Shown: one piece after another, positions 1 to 10,267 of the stretch
How positions within the stretch are numbered: position 1 is the stretch's first letter
Layout: each line of letters starts with the position of its first letter
Assembly (NCBI GenBank): GCA_037074705.1
Contig: CM073593.1
Location: 13,955,001 to 14,019,000 of the forward strand
Length of the DNA: 64,000 nt
From: Zhengitettix transpicula
Taxonomy: Eukaryota > Arthropoda > Insecta > Orthoptera > Tetrigidae
Direction of reading: 5' to 3'
Made by a program: the position numbers and the translations under genes
The notes under the pieces: model-generated
Told to the model about the DNA's origin: nothing
What the model saw: the letters and a program-made list of their open reading frames with translations, nothing else
Database searches by the model: none

Positions 1-796
1 CGCCAGTAATTTTTTTTTAGTAAACCTCGTAATAAAACTCCATGGTGGCAATGTGTGAAAAAAATCGACTTTCTCGTTCCACGAACATGAATTTAATAAA
101 CAGTTAACTTGCCACAAGAAACTAGGGTGGCCACCCACATGCAAACCGTCAGCCGCGAAACAGCTTCATTTATGAACACTGTCTTCTTTTGCGCCAGTTT
201 TTCTCGTAAAGTACTTCGTTGAAACTCGGTCATTTTCGGAAAGACTTCACCACTCACCATATTTCAATTATTTTCACAGAATTGTTAAAGTCCAGACGGT
301 AAGTACAGTAAAACAGGAGTCAAAATGTCTTTGCAATTCGAAATATAAACAATTCAAATTTCAGGTTTGAATTAAAACGGCCAGGAAATTTAGAACCTAG
401 TAAAGAATATTCCATTTCCTCTCCGCTGTCAGCAAACCTCATATCTAATTTTGAGAATAATATTAAATTACTTGTATAAATGACACAGCGAATAGCTATT
501 AATATTTATCAAATTTTATAATTGTACTGTTTCAGGACTGTGCTAGAGTCGTGTTTACGTATCCTACTAAATTTTAGAACGCCTACAAACGAAAGTGAGC
601 AATGTGGGTTCCGAAAAATTCATAGACCGGAAATTAAGGTAAGTGATGAATTTTCAAGCATATATTAAAGCCACGTTTGATGTGAAGGTCATTTGCAAAT
701 TTATTCAAAGTCGTAAATGATGTCATGAATCTGTGGCCGACGATGTCTGTTGTTTCACGTGTGAATTCAACAGATAAGGTTACGCGGTATTTATAT
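1..796. other. AT-rich stretch without recognisable gene
   Basis: No open frame here resembles a known protein. Codon runs are short and interrupted on both strands. I see no tRNA-like box, long repeat or transposon end. It precedes the first LTR-like unit. Confidence 0.5.
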
Positions 797-1799
797 ATAT
801 TGTAGTAATTAGTAATTAATCCATTATTATAATTATAAAGTTGGATTGTAGAGGACTTATTATTGGGTATAAAGCGGACGCCGCAGCGGGGCGGCGAGAC
901 ACAAAGAAACATTGTTGAGATGGTACGCGCTCAAAATCTACGAGACGAACAGTCAGTCAACGGCGAGAAGCGAAACAGTTAGTTGGACGGCAGACACAGA
1001 TTCGGGCAGATATCCATTCAGAAAAATTGCAGTATAAAGTTGGACGGCAGACACAGATGCAGGCAGACATCCATTCAGAAAATTTGCAGTATAAAAAGTT
1101 TTGGCAGTCAACGGCGAGAAGCGAAACGGTAGAGTCCAACAGCGAGATATAATAGTTTAAATAAAACGCAAGTAAACAGTTTGACAGAGAGACTTATAAA
1201 ATCGCAGTTTGGAAGCAGAAGTTTTGTTTCACAAACTGAACTAATTTTTAACATCGAGAGACTTCCAGGAGACCGACGTCCGGAAACTAGCTGATGAGAT
1301 GATCGAGGTTCCAGAATAGCAGAGATCCAGAGCAGTTACCGTGTGTTCGAATTCGAATGAGTAGAATCAGTGATATCCCCAAATCGTGTGCACAGAAAAC
1401 CCAAAATTGAGACCTGGGCGGCCGTAAGTAGTAAACTCTAAAATTGATTGTAAACCACTTTTTAAAAGATATGTCAGACCGTTCTTTAATTATTTAGTTT
1501 CTTTAATTATTCACTTCGTTAATTATTTACTTCTTTAATTGTTTAGTTCTGTAATTTAAATTCAATCTTTAATCTTATTTTCGTCCGCAACAAAATTCGT
1601 CGAGGTTCAGACGAAATAAGATACCTAAAAAGCTAAATGTAATTATGATGATTGTATAAAATTCACCCATTTATCAAACCCAGATAAAGACCCTTTGAGA
1701 TCCGAAATATTATTGTACTTTAAAATTGTTAATACATTTGTTTGAATTGTTTTCCCTTAAAATCTTTTATTTGATTTGGACGCCTGTTTATTACAATAT
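797..1799 (+). mobile_element. Solo-LTR-like unit A, ATAT target duplication
   Basis: The unit runs from TGTAGTAATT at 801 to TTTATTACA ending at 1795 (995 bp). ATAT lies directly on each side (797-800 and 1796-1799). TG...CA ends with a 4-bp ATAT duplication are what 17.6/297-type Ty3/gypsy LTRs produce. A TATAAAG box is near 870. A splice-donor-like GTAAGT is at 1424-1429. The family core (CAAACCCAG followed by AAAGACCC) is near 1675-1700. No gag, pol or second LTR is adjacent, so this is most simply a solo LTR left by recombination. It lacks the primer-binding-site module seen in units C, H, I and J. The family assignment is inference; the ends and duplications are read directly. Confidence 0.75.
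982..1096 (+). repeat. Two tandem copies of a 57-bp unit inside LTR A
   Basis: GTTGGACGGCAGACACAG starts at 982 and again at 1039, followed each time by a closely similar CATCCATTCAGAAAA segment and AGTATAAA. The pair is bracketed by two copies of the motif CAACGGCGAGAAGCGAAAC near 959 and 1110. This minisatellite-like growth explains part of the length variation among the LTR units. An open frame crossing it is a by-product of the repeat. Confidence 0.85.
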
Positions 1800-2002
1800 A
1801 TATACTTTATTAGGTTGTAAGTAAAATATGAAATGGAGTTCATGGTCCGGGTATTGATGAAAGAATTAAAATTAAATATATAACCTAAAATTAATTGAAT
1901 TTTTTCCTGGGAAACTACATCTTGTTTCACTTAAATAATTATTATTCGATTCAGAGAAAGATTACTGCAAGTAATAATAAAAATAGAGAATTCATTCAAT
2001 AA

Positions 2003-2292
2003 GTGATAATAGAAATACCACACTTCGTTTCTGGGATCTTTGTCCCTTTCCTCAGGTGCGAAGAAGAGCCTAGAGCGACACAACTTCACTTGTCAGTTGA
2101 CAAAACTCGAGGCTTTTGGCAACTGAGAATTTTTAGATTTATAAAAAAATGTTTACGGCCTATCTGACTTTTAAAAACAGACTTTTGAGTTTTGTGAACT
2201 GACAAGTGAAGATGTGTCGCTCTAGGCTCTTCTTCGCACCTGAGGAAAGGGACAAGGATCCCGGAAACGTTATGTGGTATTTATATTATCAC
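2003..2292. repeat. Inverted repeat with PLE-type hammerhead arms
   Basis: The left arm (about 2003-2108) is the near-perfect reverse complement of the right arm (about 2187-2292), with a loop of about 80 bp. Each arm carries the same hammerhead-like core, so the two ribozyme motifs face opposite strands. Similar arm sequence recurs at 61.7 kb and, decayed, at 38.77 kb. Penelope-like elements are known to carry hammerhead motifs in their terminal repeats, and inverted terminal pieces are common in them. I infer a PLE-derived structure; no PLE coding sequence is preserved between the arms. Confidence 0.65.
2234..2278 (+). ncRNA. Hammerhead-ribozyme-like motif (PLE type)
   Basis: CTGAGGA (2240-2246) stands where CUGAUGA is expected. 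It is followed by a stem II with pairing GGGA/TCCC and then GGAAACGTT (2263-2271). The ACGT palindrome after GAA would form stem III only between two molecules, as in minimal PLE hammerheads. One core base differs from consensus, so activity is uncertain. A mirror copy lies on the minus strand at about 2020-2062. Confidence 0.55.
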
Positions 2293-2639
2293 TGTTTGTC
2301 TGAATTGGTTATGTTTCTTATTGATTATTTTCAATCAGACGTAAATTTTAAAATTTTGGAGATTACTACAGTCGAAAAATTTTATAATCAGCGCTGTGCA
2401 CTATAAAATTGTTCTTTTATTATTTTTTAATGGATCTGATTTAAGAGTTCAAAGCTTGTCTTTCTCATAACCTCAAAACTAATCTTTGTGCTTTAATGGC
2501 AATTGATTTATAGATACTAATTCAATATTTTACTATTTGTGGTAAAAGTAAGAACACTGAAGCAGCAATTTATTCATTTAAATTACTTCCTACTAAAATT
2601 TTTGGGTAACGGGTGTTTAATAGCCTCCTATCTGTTCAC

Positions 2640-3320
2640 TATGTTCGATCCTGTGTCTCACGGGTACATATTAAATATGCGGTTGTAATGCGTGACAAAA
2701 TAGGTCTTCGGCTGTTGTCAGTATATTGATCCCGAGCCGCAAACACCGCTCTTAACCGGAGCCCTCGGTCCAGGTGCCGGCCGAGGCTGGACACGGTGTC
2801 GAAGCCGCTAATTAGTGACATCTGGGCTCCGAACAAGACATTTCAATTTAATCTGGTCGACACATTGACAGCGCCCTTCCTCCCCGTCGCAGCGACACAC
2901 AAGAAGCCAGTTGACAAGGCCGACCTGAAGGGTGGCAAAGGGGATTTCCCCTGTCGCGTCCCTAAAACCCTGTAAAGCTCATTTGTGCCTTCCCGAAGGA
3001 CACCAAATTGGAAAAAAATTGTCCTCGAATTGGGAAGATGATTTCGATTTTCAGCGGAGAAAATCTCGGAGGAGGGCGACGAGGTGGGGTTGTCCTGGGA
3101 AAGCGGCTGCCGTCTCCGGGGAATACGGCGAACACGTGAGTGAGTGTATGTGAGTGTGTGTGTGCGTGAGTGTGCGGGTGTGGGTGTGGGAGAGGGGAAG
3201 GGGAGGGTGAAGATCAAGATGTAGCAAATTGCCTCTGCTAATGCTTCACGTGCTGCCAACGTCTCTGAGACAAGAAAGGGGCTGCCAACCACTCTGACTT
3301 CTTCACATAATCGGTACCTG
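2640..3320. other. GC/CpG-richer island with GT-rich tract
   Basis: This block is clearly richer in G+C and CpG than its surroundings (for example around 2740-2830 and 3060-3130). It contains a GT/GAGT-rich low-complexity tract at 3131-3190. Open frames of 149 and 73 codons overlap on opposite strands with no recognisable domain and are best explained by composition. It could be an unmethylated regulatory region or an exon-containing segment. I cannot choose between these from sequence alone. Confidence 0.35.
3131..3190 (+). repeat. GT/GAGT low-complexity tract
   Basis: Alternating GTGAG, GTGT and GGGTGT units form an imperfect microsatellite inside the GC-rich block. Confidence 0.8.
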
Positions 3321-3928
3321 TCAGCCGAGGCGATGCCAAACTTATAAGGAATGCACTCAAACTTATTATGAGTCCCAATTAAATTAATTTTGGTATTACA
3401 AACGAAATATTAATTTCGATATTAACGTTTAAATAAATTGCAAATATTCTCCAGCAAATTCATACCTTACAGGTAATTAGGAACACATCGAGTTACCTAA
3501 GATATAAAAAGTTTCTTAAAATCTTACAATACTGTTGCCAGGGGCAGTCTTAAACAAGAGTGTAACTGCTCCTGGTTTCAGGTAAATAAACTGAAATTAT
3601 ATATATCGTTATAATAAAATATATTGCGTAACCGTTACAGAAAATGCAATATTTAGTGTATGATTTCTTTAAACTAGCAACTTAATTTTATATGTTAAAA
3701 TGTCGGGTGAGGATAGTAATAACTTCACAAAACCGATGAATTCTAATCCTAGTGCATCAATAGCTAAAATTGACTCTAATAATAAGACCAAAATTTATGA
3801 TACCTTGATCTTATAATGGAATTAATATACATGCACCATATAATTATTTATCAATTTGAAATAGACCAATAAATTTACAGTGTTAACTTTAATGGTGTAC
3901 AATGTTACTCAGTGTAGCATTGTTCACG

Positions 3929-4410
3929 TTTTTTTAGGGTAACAGGCTACATGAGGGTAATCCACATGGTGCCATCTCCCCTTTAATAGCATAGGAACGG
4001 ATTTGAAAGGGGGGATGCGGAAGGGTAGAGGAAGGTAGCCAAGGGTTAACTAGGGCCCCCGAGCTATATTTTAAGGATCCTACGCGGCATTCATCTAAAA
4101 CTAATGCAAGGAAAACCCAAAAAACCTGCATCAGGTAGGTCCGGTATTGGATACTTGTCCCACGCCCTTCCAATAGCGGGAGAAGAGTTTGCTGTGGGGA
4201 CGCAGCATTCCCTTCTCCGTACCTCGACCAGTTTAGGAGGCAGCTGGCCGACTGTTCCAATGGGAACAGTGAACAACTCTTACCTCTCAACATACACCTC
4301 TCAAAACAGGCCGAGGTGCCTCGGCTTGTGGGAACCTTAGTTCAAAAACGGAGAGAGGAAAAGGCATCCCCAAAGGTAGCGTCTTCCTGTCTCTCCTACA
4401 AGGTTCACAG
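3929..4410 (-). mobile_element. A-tailed retroposon copy R1 (about 480 bp)
   Basis: This belongs to a dispersed family whose sense strand ends CATGTAGCCTGTT(GC)CCCTAAAA with an A-tail. Here the tail appears as T3929-3935, so the copy is on the minus strand. The body matches copies R3, R4, R7 and R9, including the GGATCCTTAAA block, the GGAAGGGCGTGGGACAAGTA block and the TTCCCACAAGCCGAGG block. About 30 bp are deleted near 4283 (the segment holding CATACGGTAAGAG in other copies). The copy ends near CTCTCCT, just short of the family's GC-hairpin 5' start. A-tail and variable 5' truncation point to LINE-driven retroposition. Confidence 0.8.
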
Positions 4411-4412
4411 CA

Positions 4413-4760
4413 TTTTTTAATGTGTAGACAGGCTATGTATAGGGTAATCCACATAGTGGCAACTCTTATAGCATAGGAAAGAGATTTGAAAGGGAGGATG
4501 CGGAAGGGTGGAGGACGGTAGCCAAGGGTAACTAGAGCCCCCGGGCTATGGTTTAAGGATCCTACCCGGCATTCGCCTAAAGAAATGCAGGAAAACCCTA
4601 GAAAAACCTGCATCAGGTAGGTCTGGCATTGGGTACTTGTCCCACGCCCTTCCGGTAGCGGGAGAGGAGTTTGCTGTGGGGACGCAGCATTCCATTCTCC
4701 GTGCCTCGATCAGTTTAGGAGGCAGCTGGCCGACTATTCCAATAGGAATAGCGGACAACT
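4413..4760 (-). mobile_element. A-tailed retroposon copy R2, 5'-truncated
   Basis: A second copy follows R1 head to tail on the same strand, starting with T4413-4418 and running to the block that reads GTTGTCCGCTATT in sense, where it stops. About 150-180 bp of the sense 5' end is missing. A 60-70 codon open frame shared with other copies remains open here on the minus strand (about 4546-4758). Confidence 0.8.
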
Positions 4761-4926
4761 TTTAATTTCAATATTTGGAAATAGGCATGCATTATAAACT
4801 GCAAGATTGTATAATTTGCATTTTAATAAAATTAATTCATATCTCTAAATTATAATAATGATGTAACCATGTTATTGTAAATTTTTAATTTTTAATTCAG
4901 TCTATAAATTTTGCAAATTTAGGTCT

Positions 4927-4969
4927 ATTACCTGATGAAATCCTAAAATTGTGGACGAAACGTTGTAAT
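4927..4969 (+). ncRNA. Small type-I hammerhead ribozyme, dimer-type
   Basis: Stem I is ATTAC (4927-4931) paired with GTAAT (4965-4969), 5 bp. A perfect CTGATGA core follows (4932-4938). Stem II is short, with TCC (4941-4943) pairing GGA (4953-4955), and is imperfect at its base. GAAAC (4957-4961) leads into GTT, giving cleavage after T4964. Stem III has only A-C/G-T and no loop, so it can form only as the intermolecular palindrome ACGT. Minimal PLE hammerheads of this kind are known to cleave as dimers. The core bases are all intact. I infer a PLE terminal-repeat remnant; no protein fragment is recognised immediately upstream. Confidence 0.7.
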
Positions 4970-5059
4970 GATACTTGACTTAAATTGAATAAAAAAAAAT
5001 TCTCGGAAATTATCCGTTTTTATGTTATTTATTAAATGATAATTGCCTGATTGTAACAC

Positions 5060-5700
5060 AAGAATTTAAGGACCCGTATAACAGACAAAAACATAAATTA
5101 ATTTTGAACAACATAATTTGAAAAATTGTCGACGTTTCGATCAACAGTTGTGATCTAAGTCAATACTATGCCAGACGGAAGAGATAATAGCAAAAGTTAC
5201 AACACTACAAATAATATGAATATAAGATATAAATTAACAAAGATTATTTAATAAGCCATAAATTAGTAGAAGTGTCTTCTTTAACATTGGTTTCACTTAA
5301 TATGTAACATTTCTGAGATTAACCTTTTATTAAAATTAGTGTCCTTATCTAGAAAAATAGTATTACCAAGATTGAAAGAATTATTAAGATAAAAACAATG
5401 TTTTGCAGCAGCAGAAAAAGGTGGAAATTTAACATTGGTTTTAACACCACCAAATTTTCTTTCAATGTTAAACATGACACTTCTAATTTACTGATGTCTT
5501 ATTAAATAATATTTGTTAATTTATATTTTGTTAATTTATATTCTTTGTAAAGTGTTGTAACTTTGGCTATATATCTTCAATCTGGCGATAGTATTGACAA
5601 GAATCACGATAATTGATCGAAACGTCGACAAATTTCAAATTACTTTTTAATTATTTATTTCTGTTGTTTTTTCTGTTATATGTGTCACTAATTTATTGTG
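5060..5700 (-). mobile_element. Penelope-like element remnant with inverted arms
   Basis: Left (about 5060-5283) and right (about 5474-5700) arms are inverted copies of each other. Shared blocks include TTTGTTAATTTATAT, GTGTTGTAACTTTGGCTAT (with TTTTGC on the other arm), TGATCGAAACGTCGAC and the TCTGTTATA end. Each arm carries a degenerate hammerhead ending GAAACGTC. Between them lies a GIY-YIG fragment on the minus strand. This matches a 5'-truncated PLE whose leading piece is inverted terminal-repeat sequence, an arrangement seen in Penelope insertions. Confidence 0.7.
5293..5475 (-). pseudogene. PLE GIY-YIG endonuclease C-terminal fragment
   Basis: The minus-strand frame contains AAAKHCFYLNNSFNLGNT followed by DKDTNFNKRLISEMLHIK. 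This pattern (Ala-x-His near the start, then hydrophobic-x-Asn-x-Phe, then Lys-Arg-x-x-Ser-Glu-Met) matches the C-terminal half of the GIY-YIG endonuclease domain of Penelope-like elements, which nicks target DNA for priming. The reverse transcriptase and the GIY-YIG catalytic start are absent. A frame change near the end lets a further 18 or so codons follow to a stop near 5233. It is a dead fragment. Confidence 0.65.
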
Positions 5701-8483
5701 TTATTGTCTTATAAGCGATAATTTTGTTTCTATTTTCTTATTATATTAAATATTACTTGTATATCATTACACGGAGTCAAATACAGCATTTTGGACCTTT
5801 GAAATAATTCCCAATGTAATTCCTTTTACACTATTAGTGTTAATTAGTTTTTAAAATAATCGAAGTACAGTTGTTGATTACATTGCTAGAATTAAAATGT
5901 TTCGATTACGACATCTTTAAATCACAATTATAATATTTAATGTACACAATCATAATATAAAATTCACAACTGAAATCGGCTCAACGCTAATATTGTAATT
6001 ACGAAAATGACTTCTGTGTCGCATGGCATTTGTCGGCTCCATACTACGTTAATTACGTTTACTGTATTATTCAGTCGATTGTAAATCTGCTGGTGTCTTC
6101 CGTTGGTTCCTAGAATTCGTCAGGGTGGTCTTGCTCGTTCTTCTTAGAAGGACGGCCAAAGTTCTTACGCTTCGTCTTCAACAATATTGGTTCCTAATTT
6201 TCTTGTTACTTATAACTCTTCATCGTTAACTGAAACACTTGTTAGTAAATTCTTTCTTAAATTTTCCCTGATGAACTCCATAACTAACAAATTATTACTT
6301 AAATTTACTTTATCTAACCACGCGACGTTAATTTTCTGTCTCAAACTAACCGATATTTGAAGCTAAATTTGAAATGTAAAAAAATTTAAAATTATTACCA
6401 ACCGTCTTGAAACACGTACTTTCACTAACTCAACGTAAGCTGAGACTAAACTCTACAAACTCCCCCTGTCTAATATAATTCTGACTTTTTCTAACTCATT
6501 CTGACGCGATGTAAATTTTCTCTTTTTCCGATTCTCAGCTATTTAGTGGAGAAATAATTAAGTTTCGTTGCATAGACCTTGGTAACATTCACCAGTAACC
6601 TCTGTCTAGTTCATTGTCACTTTTCCACTCACCAAACGTAGATATGAGGTCCAGTTATGCTAGATCCGAAAAAATGTTTCGGGCTGCATAACTTCAGGTG
6701 TTTTTTGTCATGTGTTCGCTGTCGTGATTGTCCACAAAAAAACATCGTTTAGAAAAGTTTTGAGAGAGAAAATAGCCTTGAAATTATCCCTGAAAACGGT
6801 TCATTACATAGTATATCATGATATCTTAACGAAGTATCTTATTTCGATTTAACCGAGTAATAATTCGATATAGAAGTGAAACCTTACAACCGGATGTCGC
6901 GCGGGTTTGAAGACGTGACAAAGTTCTTAACTGAAGTATTCATACGCATCAGATGTCACATACGAATCGTGTTTGAAATCTGCGTCACACATTCGCGCCG
7001 CAAGACATGAGCTGAATATTGGCACTTCACCGCGATACACTCATCCTTTAAAATACGGGGATGAATCATACTTTTGAGCAGTTTGTGGAATTTCAACTAC
7101 TGTTGTATTTCATATAATTGCAGTGAAATGAAAAAAAAAATACTTCTGGGTATATGTTGGAGTATTTAACTCAGAAGACGCCAAAGTAAGTATGAGAATG
7201 TAAAGTTGTTGGAATGAATATTATGATTTTATTTACTTTAACTGTGCTCATAACAAATCTTTGTTGAAGTTTTATTCCTACGATTAAATGTAATGAAATT
7301 TGGAACTAATTGAAATATTTACAATTTTTTAAAAAAACATTTTATTAGCAAATAAAAAATTAATTTAGCGTTTAGACAGAGGAAATATTGCAATAAAAAT
7401 TGAAGCAATGATTAATTAATTACATAAAATCTTTAAAAATGGATTTAGCTTAGTCACTCAATCAGTTATCTCTACAATCAGAGAATGGTTGGCCGTTGTG
7501 TTTTCTGCTTCTACAAGGATAAACGTAAATATATGCTTAATTACTTGTAGTTTACGTGATCCACGGAGGTTGGGTGCAGGCATTACCAATGAACTGCGTC
7601 GTATTTGCATAAACACTTCGTTAATCAGCATTAGGGTTCTCATCTTAGAACTACAGTCATCGAATTATTCCACCAATGTTCGTTCTCTATATTTCCTTCT
7701 CAAATCCTCTCAAAACCGAACCAATAGGGTCAGTCTTTTGGTCGCATCTGACAATCATGGTAAACTCGTATATTATAAGGTACAAGTCATTTCCAGGTAA
7801 AGACACCAAATATGACAAAGAATCTTACTGAAATCATGAATCCAAGACCATCAGCATAAAAGTTTGGGATTTTGTGAAAACAGTCTAATGCAGGAAATGT
7901 TTTATCCAATTTTGCAATCCACATAAATTATACACTTTGACACATTAAGGCAGTTAATTATGGTTGAAAGAAATTAATTGGATAAAATCAACCAAAATTG
8001 CTAACATCCACTAATTAATTTAAAATTAAATGCTGCGATTTATGTATGTCGCTTCAGGAAGAGATCAAACGATTTATTCATTATAATGGCAATAAAAATT
8101 AGCCATTTGAAATAACTCTAGGCTTTGTATATTTCTGAATGGACCGTTCATGATGGCATTGTTCTGGTATCTCTATCGACATAGAGTATATAAACCTATG
8201 CGTAATTTAATAAACCTGGTTTCATTTTATTTGATTTTTATGGCTAGTGAGGGCTGATGCTCAAATTGCAACTCATTAGATATTAGAATCTTTGAGAATT
8301 ATAATAAGCTGAACTCTTTTTAAATTAAATATTAAAATAGCCTATCAATAACAAATTACCAATTAATAAGCCTAAGAATATTTTTTTAACCGTAGGCCTA
8401 TTACCCTTTATCGAAAATGTACCATATATTAATTGTTTAGTAATTATGGCATCCGAATTATTTTTCAAACTTCCAGTAATTTA
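5701..8483. other. AT-rich stretch, no gene recognised
   Basis: Only short, patternless frames are present (for example near 7490-7800 on both strands). No long repeat, tRNA box or transposon end was seen. CpG density rises mildly at 6890-7060. Confidence 0.5.
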
Positions 8484-8609
8484 AATTTATCTAAAAGCAT
8501 TAAGGACAAAATTAACATTTATGATATATCTAAAGTCATTTGCAAAATTAATTGTTTATATTGTAGTTATTGTTATATCGGGCCAACGAAACGATGCTTA
8601 AAAAACTAG
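8484..8609 (+). pseudogene. PLE GIY-YIG endonuclease N-terminal fragment
   Basis: The frame from 8484 reads a KDKINIYD-like segment, then VICKINCLYC, then CYIGPTKRCLKN before a stop at 8607. This is the signature start of the PLE GIY-YIG domain: a hydrophobic strand, paired cysteines and a YIG-x-T-x-R motif. Only about 40 codons survive. It is on the opposite strand to the 5.3 kb fragment and is a separate insertion. Confidence 0.6.
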
Positions 8610-9039
8610 AATCAATAAACAAAAAATAATTTGAAACTTAGCATTCAAAATAATTCAGTTGTGTCGAAAAATTTTATATTTTTTTAAATAAACATAAAAT
8701 TAATTATTTTAGATGAAGAATTTAAATAATATTTCAGATTTATGAGCGAAATATTGCATATTAGATCTGTTTCGGTCATTAATGTTCAAAATGGCACAAA
8801 TAATTTAAATAAAATTTAATTGATTTTTACATAAAGGAGTTTTGCGCTTTTAAACGTGATACAAATATTTAATTAGGGTTTGCTTAATTACTATAGGTTT
8901 AATGGTATCATCTTCGATTTGCGTTTCATAAATCCGATTATTTCTACACTTTCCTAAAGTATTATTTCTTTTTCCATCATGGGATGAAAATATGTCAATG
9001 TTATATATTCAAAATCATTTTAAACCCTTTTTACACGGT
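8610..9039. other. AT-rich stretch, no gene recognised
   Basis: No coding or repeat signal beyond an isolated GACCGAAAC on the minus strand near 8775, which resembles the 3' half of a decayed hammerhead but has no convincing partner core. Confidence 0.4.
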
Positions 9040-9310
9040 TTTGGAGGGGGCGTGTCGACAGACTTGACAACTCCTTTAGTAGGAGCAGCCACCCTGGTGG
9101 GCCGCACGTGCCGAAACACGAGGTGGAGTTAAACGCCCCTCAGCCAACTGTAACGCGTTTTAACGAGCAATTGTTAACTCGGACAAATCGAGTTATTGGC
9201 GGCTGTGCAGGCTCACGTGTTGCGTGCGCTAACTAGCCTGGCCCTGGAGGCGCGATCGATAGGCCGTCGCGACGCGTCGCATCGCATCGTCTCACGCGCT
9301 AAGGTCAAGA
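9040..9310. promoter_or_regulatory. CpG-dense island, candidate regulatory DNA
   Basis: About 270 bp with many CpGs in an otherwise CpG-poor AT-rich region. It includes two CACGTG E-boxes (near 9104 and 9213), several CGCGTCGC-type runs at 9267-9290 and GC-rich non-repetitive sequence. It does not match any repeat family elsewhere in the window. Such islands in invertebrate genomes often mark promoters or enhancers. It lies just beyond the 3' side of the exon-like frames on the minus strand, so it would fit better as a promoter for a plus-strand transcript or as an enhancer. Confidence 0.35.
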
Positions 9311-9327
9311 TCCTCCTTCATTACGAT

Positions 9328-9537
9328 CTAAGATTGTCTACACTTATTTGGGAATAGAACTCCGTCGATTGCGGTGCCGAGAGGCCCGGTGGGTGAAAGC
9401 CTGCCAGTCCGGCAAAACCAGCCATGGTCTGCGTCATAACAGCCATTCAGAGTTAGATAATTATCATCATCCAGACAAACGTTACATCTCACTGAACTTA
9501 TTTTTCCGGTATTATCTTCCTTAAATATTTTATACAA
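9328..9537 (-). CDS. Candidate terminal exon, Cys-rich, unknown product
   Basis: An open frame of 69 codons ends at a TAG (9328-9330). It could begin after an AG acceptor at 9538-9539 in phase 0. It holds five cysteines, including a CNVC pair, and a CRTG motif, with no domain I recognise. The next upstream candidate exon ends in phase 0 at a strong donor, so the two could join in frame. Against it: the acceptor has a poor pyrimidine tract, and no start exon or promoter was identified. It may be a chance frame. Confidence 0.25.
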   Translation of the reverse strand: MYKIFKEDNTGKISSVRCNVCLDDDNYLTLNGCYDADHGWFCRTGRLSPTGPLGTAIDGVLFPNKCRQS

Positions 9538-10267
9538 CTTATTACGTTTTATATATCCATTTAAATATTAATCTACGAAACATTTTTTATTTGTATCATA
9601 AAAGGTGGTATTGGGGTTATATTATGAGGAAAATATGGTGTGTAGGGATGAAAGTGGGTAGGAAAGCAGGTTTTAGAATGCAGCAAGTGCAAGTAGCACA
9701 TGAGAAAATTCGCACAAATATGAGGTTCTCGTGATCAAGCTTTCATTCCAATGAAGAGAAATGCTTCCCTCCATTTGGCCAGTTCTTTTTCTAACTTTCA
9801 ATAATTAGTTCGGAATACCAATTCAAACTCTTTCACGTAATATAACACCAAACACTTTTACAACATCAAATTTCTTATCTTTATAAAAGGCAGACAATAA
9901 AATATCCCAAAACCTTATATGAGCTTTCTCTCTATCTATACATATTTGAATATGACAATTTTTTGGATTGAAATTCTTGTTATATCGATCAAACAAAACG
10001 TTCTTTAAATATCATTATTCAAAGAAGTCAGATTTAGAAGTCTTTGCATTTTCAATTATTACATTAGACTTCGTCGATCCGTTATCAAACGTAGAGATAT
10101 TACTTAGATTATTCCTAGACTTGACAAAATAATTTTACCTTCATCACAGTCGCGGTTATGAAATAAGTGTCAGTCTTTTTATTATGCCGACTCAAGTCAA
10201 TCCCGCTATAATAAGATATTTAAATTACGCTCGATCGACGAAACTCAGGACAGGGCTTTGCACTTAC

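Noticed and set aside
797..1799. The 1-kb ATAT-flanked units as MITEs or DNA transposons
   Set aside because: The inverted ends are only about 8 bp and four units carry a tRNA primer binding site beside an LTR end, which fits LTR elements better. A TA-target DNA element is not fully excluded.
2843..3292. 149-codon minus-strand frame
   Set aside because: It crosses the GT-rich tract, has no recognisable domain and overlaps an open frame on the other strand; composition explains it.
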